Assembly: GCA_964582475.1 (NCBI GenBank)
Contig: CAZOQS010000006.1
Span: 1 to 56,023, forward strand
Length of the DNA: 56,023 bases
Source of the DNA: JAGOTP01 sp964582475
GTDB lineage: Bacteria > Patescibacteriota > Patescibacteriia > 2-12-FULL-60-25
Reading direction: 5' to 3'
The notes beneath the pieces were generated by a model. That model did not search any database, was not told the origin of the DNA, and saw only the letters and a program-made list of their open reading frames with translations. Position numbers and translations under genes: made by a program. Shown here piece after piece: positions 50,419 to 56,023 of the stretch (position 1 is its first letter; every line of letters starts with the position of its first letter).

Positions 50419-53400
50419 CTAGCGAATGTACCCTAACACTCTCACAACCGCCCACTGGAATGGATCTGATGGACTCTTTTTGAAGAGGTTTTTGAATTCC
50501 TGAATTCCCTGCGCTTCTTCTTTCAGGTCTCGTGGGAACCGAATGCGGTACATGAGCGCATTCCAGGCGAGATCTTCAGAAGGATCTTTAAAGTTTGGGA
50601 GGTGGCCGTAGATCGCTTGGAATGTTTGACGCACCCTCGGGAGCTGGGCAATCTCAGCGGAAAGATTTCGATATTCCGGCTTCATCCCGCGCGCTAAGCG
50701 TTCAAGATCCGAAGGAGAAACCGTTCCCGTCTTCATCGTCTGAAGCGCGTCACGAATCAACGCACGACGCTCTCCAGATCCCAAATTGCGAGTCCGTTCA
50801 GAGATCCCGTACGTCACGAAGTTCGCCAGCACAAGATTCTGTTCATCATTCAACGGAACGCGGAATTCACGCGCGTCTTGCGTCAAAAGCTTCGCGCTCT
50901 TTGCTTCAGAGGCAAAATCACGCGACCCATTCGTTGCTTGGACCAGCGATTTTATATCCGTTGGATTCAAGATCGTGACCACTTGCTGCCCTGGAAAAAC
51001 GACTGGAGCTGGTGGAGGAATCGTTACATTTTGAGCCGGAGCAACAATGATGACAACAGGGGCCGTGGTAACGACCGGCTCAGGGGCGGGAGTCAAAGAG
51101 AAGATATTCTGGGCTGCTCCACCTCCTCCGCCACCGCCAGCTGATGAAGCTCCTCCCCCTGGATTATCGCTATCCTGAATCGCTACGGTCACCGAGGAGA
51201 TGGAGAGCGCCGGCAGATAGCCGATACCGGTCGAAGAAGCGACATGCGAGATCGTTCCCGTCTGATTAGACTGGAACGACGTATCATCCACCGTAGATAT
51301 GGTGACGGTCTGCGGAGTACTCCAATCGCTCGCTGTAAATGTGAGGATAGAGGCGGATAGACTCAGACGTGCATTGGAAGCTGCAAGTGAGATCTCAACC
51401 GTCGAAGTTGGAGCCGTCGTCAGAACGATCGTATACGAATCAGTAGCCCGACCTTCCGTGACCGAAGCGGATGTCTTGGACACGCTTACGCCCGCCGAAT
51501 CGTCGTCTGTGATCGTGGCGTTGATGATTGCAGGCAAAAGGCTCGAATAGCCATAAGCCGTCGTTGAAACGGTTGGAGTAATCGTTCCCACATGCGCACC
51601 TTCAGAGACTGTATCGTCCGTAGCCGTAACTGTGACTTCTACCGGCACATTCCAGTTCAAGGACGTGAAGTCGATCGTGGAAGTTGAGAGCGTGACGCCA
51701 TTCGTGGTCGTAGCAAAGAGAATCTGGACGGTTGCTGCTGGGGCGGTTGTTAACACAACTTGAAACGTGTCCGTGAGTAATCCTTCTGTAACTGCAAGCG
51801 TATTACTATCCGTGAACGTAATACCTGCCGTGTCGTTATCAGTGACCGTAGCCTCGACAGAGAGGAGTTCCAAATCCGCGTATCCGTACGCGGTCGTCAC
51901 AACCGTGTGCACGATATCAACCACCTGCGAAGGCTCATCGATCGAATCGTTACTCGCTTCGACGGTAATCTCGAACGGAACGCTCCAGTTAGAGCTATCA
52001 AAAGAGATCGATGGGGCGGACACGGTCACTTGAGCGTTCGGCGAGAGAAGAACCTGGACCGTTGACGTTGGCTCAGAATCGAGAACGACCGAGTATGTAT
52101 CCGTCGTCCCTCCCTCAGTAACGTCGACAGCTGTTTGTAAGAATACGATGCCAGCGGAATCATTGTCGGTAATCGTCCCGATAAAGGAAGAAATGCCAAG
52201 CCCTTCGTATCCATACGCGTACGCGGAGGTCGTGAGAAGTGGCTGGATGCTCGTCGCATGCGTTCCTTCGTAGACGGCGTCATTCGTCCCCGTTACGTAC
52301 ACTGTCTGGATGACGTTCCAATCCGAGGAGGTAAAAGTGAGAGTAGAAGTCGAAAGGGTGAGGCCATACGTAGAGGTCGAGAAACTGATCTGAATGGTGG
52401 ACGTTGGCGCGGAATCGAGGACGACCGTGAAAGCGTCGGCGATGCCGCCCTCGGTGACGGCGAGGGGGCCTGAAACTTGGGTGATGGTGACACCCGCCGT
52501 GTCGTTATCAAGAATCGTATAAAACGTACTCGTATTCGACCCAATAAGCGCATTAATCGGGGAAGAGAGCTCGATCCCAATCGTTTCATTCAGCTCATCG
52601 ACGTCGTCGTCCCCAATCATAAGAGAAATCGTGGTTGAAGTTTCTCCAGCAGGAATCATCGCCTCACCGGTCGCAAGCGTATAGTCCGTCCCCGCTCCTT
52701 CGGCCGTGGTTGAGGCGGTGATAATGCTGTAAGTCGTCGTGACATTTTCGAAGTGCGGAGCGTTCAGCAGAATACGAACAGACGTCGCCGTAACACTTTC
52801 GAGACCGGAGCCTGTCACGCTCTCAAAAGAGAGGTATCGTGACGTGACATCAATCGCAAACGCGATCGCGCCAGCGTTCGCCGTTTCATATGAGGATGCA
52901 GCCGCATTTTCATCTATCGCTTTCACTTGCCAATAGTAGGAACCGTTGGAGAGAGTGATGCCGTCGCCTACCGCGTATGACCCCACTTGTCCAACCTGGA
53001 AGGATTGTTCGCCCTGAACGGCAAGATCGCTCGTATAATCAATGATCGGCGAACCGAAGTCCGCTGAATCATCAATTTGGATCTGATATTTCACGGTATC
53101 CGCTCCGTCTGAATCGTTAAGCGTAAAAGAGAACGTAGGCGTCGCCGTACTCGTCGTCGAACCGTCTACGAGAGATGGTTGACCGAGCAGTGTCGGTGCG
53201 TCTGGAGCGACGTTCAAGGGGGTGTAAAAAATGCGAAACGCATCCAGACCAACCGGCTGCGCACCATTCGATACAAAGATCACTCGCGTGTACAGCGTCC
53301 CTGTCCCAACCTGCGTCTGAAAAAGTGGGAGGTATGAATTTACGGTCGAGAACGTGTTTGTCTGACTCACAGAATCCGTCGCTGCTGCCCAAGTACTCCC

Positions 53401-55869
53401 ATTCCAATAGTTCCAGGTGGAGTTATCGGTAGAAAATTGATAATAGACCAAACCCGTTGACCCCGGCATCAAATCCTCCTCTATACGATATAACGCCGCA
53501 TATTCTGGATTAGAAGTCGTAGGTACTAAGATTATATCGGCAAAAACTCCAGCCACCTGTTCTGAGCCAAAAGAAACTGTCGGATCTGAGGCAGCATACT
53601 GACGAATACGATAATCATCCGCTGACATCGTATCGGATACTCCACCACCATCCAGGTCAAAATTAAAACCAGTCATCCCTGCACTCGAAAGAGAAGCATC
53701 CGTTGTTGAGTTCTTTAAAACGTCATCCACATAAAATTTTTGGCTTGTCCCTGCTACAATATACTTAATTTTATAAGCCACGCCTGAGCTATTTGTAAAG
53801 GCCACTTGGCTAAGTTGCGCCCAGCCACCACCAACGCGCTTAGCACTCACCGCCGTATCTCCAGTCTCCCATAAATCAAACCCTGCCGTGTAGAGGTTAT
53901 TATCATTCGTATAGCGCGCTGTTACCGCCGCTTGCGATCGATTGTTTGCGCTCTCATCGTTAGCGATAACGATTGTTTCAATAACGACGTCTGTAGCCGA
54001 ATACCCAGTAGCGATAACCTGATCAAACCCTCCTGTACCTCCGATAACTAATTTACCTGTCGCCGCAGAAACCGTCGTGACACCCCCTCCTTCGTGCGTT
54101 GCGGTCCATCCCGTGTAGTCGCCATCATTAAAATCATCAAAAAAAGCAAAGGTACTCGTACCGCTGCTCGTAGAAACGACGCTCAAGTTCCCATAGTACA
54201 TCCGAATATCAGTCGTTGCTGATGCTGCTAAAGAAGGAATCTTGACCCAAAAAACTGCTGACACGCCATCTGTTTTTGATTCTAGCCAGTAGGAAATATC
54301 TGTAGTGCCATCTGATGATGAGAATCGAACATCAGCGAAGGTAGACTGCATATTTGCAACGTAGTCAACCGTCACTTTTACTTGCATGTCCGTCAATATT
54401 GACGCGTTCGCATTCGTAATCGTTAAAACCTTATAGTTACTCCACCCAGGATAGGGTGTCGCTGCGTACGTACCAGCCCCTAGGTCCTTGAGACGCGCGT
54501 ACCCGTTACTCGAAGCATTCACCTCTATATCCGTCGCATTATACGCAAACGCCGCAGCCGGGGTCACGTCATCAAAATTCCAACTTTGGGTGGAACTTGC
54601 GCCCACATAAAGAGTCGTGAATGCGTTCACGATTGACCAACTAGAGCCGCCTACCGTATTTGCATGACGCACAAAAGCATAATAGGTAGTACTTGCCGCC
54701 AAAGTGCTTTGTCCAGCGAGCGCTCCAGCAAACGTTCCTTTTGACGCATTCACTACGATCGAACTGAGATCATCGGTATCCCCTAACGAGGACCAAACCG
54801 CACTCGCCCCTACGCTATCTGAGGTGACTTTCCAGTCCGTCGAAAGATGCGTCAAGTTGTCCGGGCTATTATCGTAAATACTGCTTCCTAATGTCGGATT
54901 TATCGAGGCATTATAGCTACCAGCAATGGGCGAGGTAAGAGATGGTGTCGATGGGGCAGTATAGGTCTTCGTATACGTTGTACCACTCATCCCAGGACCG
55001 CTCCCGGTTCCACCAGATACTACTAACGTTCCTGAAAAGGCGAGATCGCTGGAATAGAGGGCAATTCTTCCGCCACCACCGGCACCGGTATTTCCATCTA
55101 CCTGATTTCCTCCATTCGCACTGATCGTTCCACTCCCGACGAAGGTATGTGCCGAGATATAAATCGACCCACCTGAAGCGCTCAGACCACCGTTGGCCGT
55201 GATCGAGCCACTCACCGTCACCGCTCCTGAAGCTATAAGGAAAATCTGGCCCCCACCCGTTCCCCCGTTTCCATTACCTCCACTCGAACCGAGTAGAACT
55301 GGATATGTTGACGAACCATATATCGCACCCGGTCCCGCATAGTAGCCGGATCCTCCCAATCCCCCATGACTAGCCCCACCATAGCGCCAGGCGAAACCAG
55401 CGGTAGCCACCGTACAAACATTGCTACTGTTTGGGCCGCTTCCATCAATTCCTCCCGTATTCATACACCCTTTTACATCTGTATTTATGGATCCAGTTAC
55501 CGTGATATTTCGCGCAGTCACCGTAAGACCCGTCGGATTCTGTTCAATATGCGAGAGCACTGCCCCTGATTCGATCACAAGATCATCTGCCGCTCCCAAA
55601 ATCATCTGCCCTGATACCCCCATAGTCATGGTATTGCCTGTTTTCACGGTAACGATTCCGCCACCCAAGTCCACCGTCCCGATCCAGGTCGTACTTACGT
55701 TATTCGTGATATCAATCGCCGTACAGGCATTGTCGTTCACATAAGTCTGCGTCACAACCGTATCCGTTGTAACACTGCACGTTGCAGCCGCTACCGGGCG
55801 CAGGAAAACCAACGTACCAAGGAGAAAGAATATCGCCGCCAACAAGGAACTACCCAAAATAGGCTTCAT
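50419..55869 (-). CDS. Giant surface protein with Calx-beta-type repeats
   Basis: The product is 1816 residues. A signal peptide (residues 1-30, ending VAAA) is followed by a glycine/serine-rich beta-helix-like region (about 80-310), a DUF2341-type domain (about 480-570, with ITNANASILTDMQVKV and IRMYYGN), a concanavalin-like stretch, fibronectin-like segments, one Calx-beta domain (about 1010-1120) and four tandem repeats of about 110 residues (about 1125-1570), each with AVTEG-x5-D near the start and an acidic DND(S/T)AG end. After a Pro/Gly linker, the C-terminal 190 residues are a helical module (YGHLPN, then PFQWAVVRVLGYIR) that I associate with CPR surface proteins. The acidic repeat ends suggest calcium binding. 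A TATAAT box (55876-55881) is 6 nt before the ATG. Confidence 0.88.
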   Translation of the reverse strand: MKPILGSSLLAAIFFLLGTLVFLRPVAAATCSVTTDTVVTQTYVNDNACTAIDITNNVSTTWIGTVDLGGGIVTVKTGNTMTMGVSGQMILGAADDLVIESGAVLSHIEQNPTGLTVTARNITVTGSINTDVKGCMNTGGIDGSGPNSSNVCTVATAGFAWRYGGASHGGLGGSGYYAGPGAIYGSSTYPVLLGSSGGNGNGGTGGGQIFLIASGAVTVSGSITANGGLSASGGSIYISAHTFVGSGTISANGGNQVDGNTGAGGGGRIALYSSDLAFSGTLVVSGGTGSGPGMSGTTYTKTYTAPSTPSLTSPIAGSYNASINPTLGSSIYDNSPDNLTHLSTDWKVTSDSVGASAVWSSLGDTDDLSSIVVNASKGTFAGALAGQSTLAASTTYYAFVRHANTVGGSSWSIVNAFTTLYVGASSTQSWNFDDVTPAAAFAYNATDIEVNASSNGYARLKDLGAGTYAATPYPGWSNYKVLTITNANASILTDMQVKVTVDYVANMQSTFADVRFSSSDGTTDISYWLESKTDGVSAVFWVKIPSLAASATTDIRMYYGNLSVVSTSSGTSTFAFFDDFNDGDYTGWTATHEGGGVTTVSAATGKLVIGGTGGFDQVIATGYSATDVVIETIVIANDESANNRSQAAVTARYTNDNNLYTAGFDLWETGDTAVSAKRVGGGWAQLSQVAFTNSSGVAYKIKYIVAGTSQKFYVDDVLKNSTTDASLSSAGMTGFNFDLDGGGVSDTMSADDYRIRQYAASDPTVSFGSEQVAGVFADIILVPTTSNPEYAALYRIEEDLMPGSTGLVYYQFSTDNSTWNYWNGSTWAAATDSVSQTNTFSTVNSYLPLFQTQVGTGTLYTRVIFVSNGAQPVGLDAFRIFYTPLNVAPDAPTLLGQPSLVDGSTTSTATPTFSFTLNDSDGADTVKYQIQIDDSADFGSPIIDYTSDLAVQGEQSFQVGQVGSYAVGDGITLSNGSYYWQVKAIDENAAASSYETANAGAIAFAIDVTSRYLSFESVTGSGLESVTATSVRILLNAPHFENVTTTYSIITASTTAEGAGTDYTLATGEAMIPAGETSTTISLMIGDDDVDELNETIGIELSSPINALIGSNTSTFYTILDNDTAGVTITQVSGPLAVTEGGIADAFTVVLDSAPTSTIQISFSTSTYGLTLSTSTLTFTSSDWNVIQTVYVTGTNDAVYEGTHATSIQPLLTTSAYAYGYEGLGISSFIGTITDNDSAGIVFLQTAVDVTEGGTTDTYSVVLDSEPTSTVQVLLSPNAQVTVSAPSISFDSSNWSVPFEITVEASNDSIDEPSQVVDIVHTVVTTAYGYADLELLSVEATVTDNDTAGITFTDSNTLAVTEGLLTDTFQVVLTTAPAATVQILFATTTNGVTLSTSTIDFTSLNWNVPVEVTVTATDDTVSEGAHVGTITPTVSTTAYGYSSLLPAIINATITDDDSAGVSVSKTSASVTEGRATDSYTIVLTTAPTSTVEISLAASNARLSLSASILTFTASDWSTPQTVTISTVDDTSFQSNQTGTISHVASSTGIGYLPALSISSVTVAIQDSDNPGGGASSAGGGGGGGAAQNIFSLTPAPEPVVTTAPVVIIVAPAQNVTIPPPAPVVFPGQQVVTILNPTDIKSLVQATNGSRDFASEAKSAKLLTQDAREFRVPLNDEQNLVLANFVTYGISERTRNLGSGERRALIRDALQTMKTGTVSPSDLERLARGMKPEYRNLSAEIAQLPRVRQTFQAIYGHLPNFKDPSEDLAWNALMYRIRFPRDLKEEAQGIQEFKNLFKKSPSDPFQWAVVRVLGYIR

Positions 55870-55928
55870 GCGCGGATTATACCATCCCTTATTCAATTAC
55901 CATAGGCATTATGTGTACCTACGTAAAT

Positions 55929-55961
55929 AAAAAAGCTCCGGCCACATGCCAGAGCTTTTTT
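55929..55961. terminator. Bidirectional terminator at window end
   Basis: AAAAAAGCTC (55929-55938) pairs with GAGCTTTTTT (55952-55961); inner GG/CC extends the stem. T runs lie on both sides, so it probably ends the minus-strand gene that enters from the right. Confidence 0.8.
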
Positions 55962-56006
55962 ATTTTTGCAAAGATTAACGCTTTGACTACCGCGTGGAGT
56001 GCGCGT

Positions 56007-56023
56007 TTAGCGCTTGGACCACT
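56007..56023 (-). CDS. Possible C-terminal tail of a gene entering from the right (S9-like)
   Basis: On the minus strand the last codons read Trp-Ser-Lys-Arg-stop, like the (F/W)SKR end of ribosomal protein S9. Only four residues are visible and another frame stays open to 55988, so this is a guess from the tail motif plus the downstream terminator. Confidence 0.3.

Noticed and set aside
1..56023. CRISPR arrays, tRNA or rRNA genes, insertion sequences
   Set aside because: No regularly spaced direct repeats, no recognisable tRNA T-arm or rRNA segment, and no transposase or integrase frame were seen.

Overview
The window looks like a chromosomal segment of a Patescibacteria (CPR) bacterium; an Uhrbacteria-like lineage is only a guess. 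The reasons are the gene content and architecture: no biosynthetic pathways in 56 kb, a GatC-GatA pair, LepA, Era, LigA, RecJ, MurJ, a PilM pilus locus, many small membrane-anchored proteins, a giant leader-bearing surface protein, and secreted proteins ending in domains I associate with CPR genomes (the M23 peptidase tail, an eight-cysteine module). TGA is used as a stop, so this is not a code-25 lineage. At many native genes a -10 box (TATACT or a close variant) sits only 6 to 17 nt before the ATG with no Shine-Dalgarno, so leaderless or near-leaderless transcription appears common.
Layout: 1-1408 tandem GC-rich paralogues; 1472-6891 a pseudo-protease, an ABC ATPase, an M23 peptidase and a cysteine-rich protein; 6923-10373 a heterodimeric ABC exporter; 10594-15090 two DsbA-like oxidoreductases, Lgt and GatA/GatC; 15221-18127 VanW and LigA; 18259-21283 a type IV pilus locus (pilin, pseudo-receiver, GspE-N-like protein, PilM); 21328-23513 RNase H and RecJ; 24036-30345 LepA and poorly known proteins; 30435-33162 MurJ, Rieske protein and glycosyltransferase; 33891-36864 two RNA methyltransferases and Era; 36900-39090 a peroxide/superoxide defence cluster; 40350-48456 an exopolysaccharide operon (flippase, GT4, GT2-polymerase fusion) running into VKOR, a HAD phosphatase and PepA; 50419-55869 a 1816-residue surface protein.
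Scattered among these are five GC-rich loci (1-1408, 23585-24029, 33253-33882, 39314-40296, 48779-50335). They differ from the host genes in base composition and in having ribosome-binding sites and untranslated leaders. Each one whose upstream region is visible has a TTGACA box with 17-nt spacing (often TTGACAAAAT), and most are closed by their own hairpin terminator. They encode unrelated proteins of unknown function, including a receiver-domain pair, a lipoprotein, a small exported protein and a coiled-coil protein. They behave like self-contained moron-type cassettes and are the most unusual feature of the window.
Functional links: the two DsbA-like proteins and VKOR form a disulfide pathway that could serve the cysteine-rich exported proteins; Lgt would lipidate the GC-rich lipoprotein; the peroxiredoxins, superoxide dismutase and glutaredoxin suggest exposure to oxygen; MurJ, the M23 peptidase, the polysaccharide genes and the giant surface protein shape the envelope.
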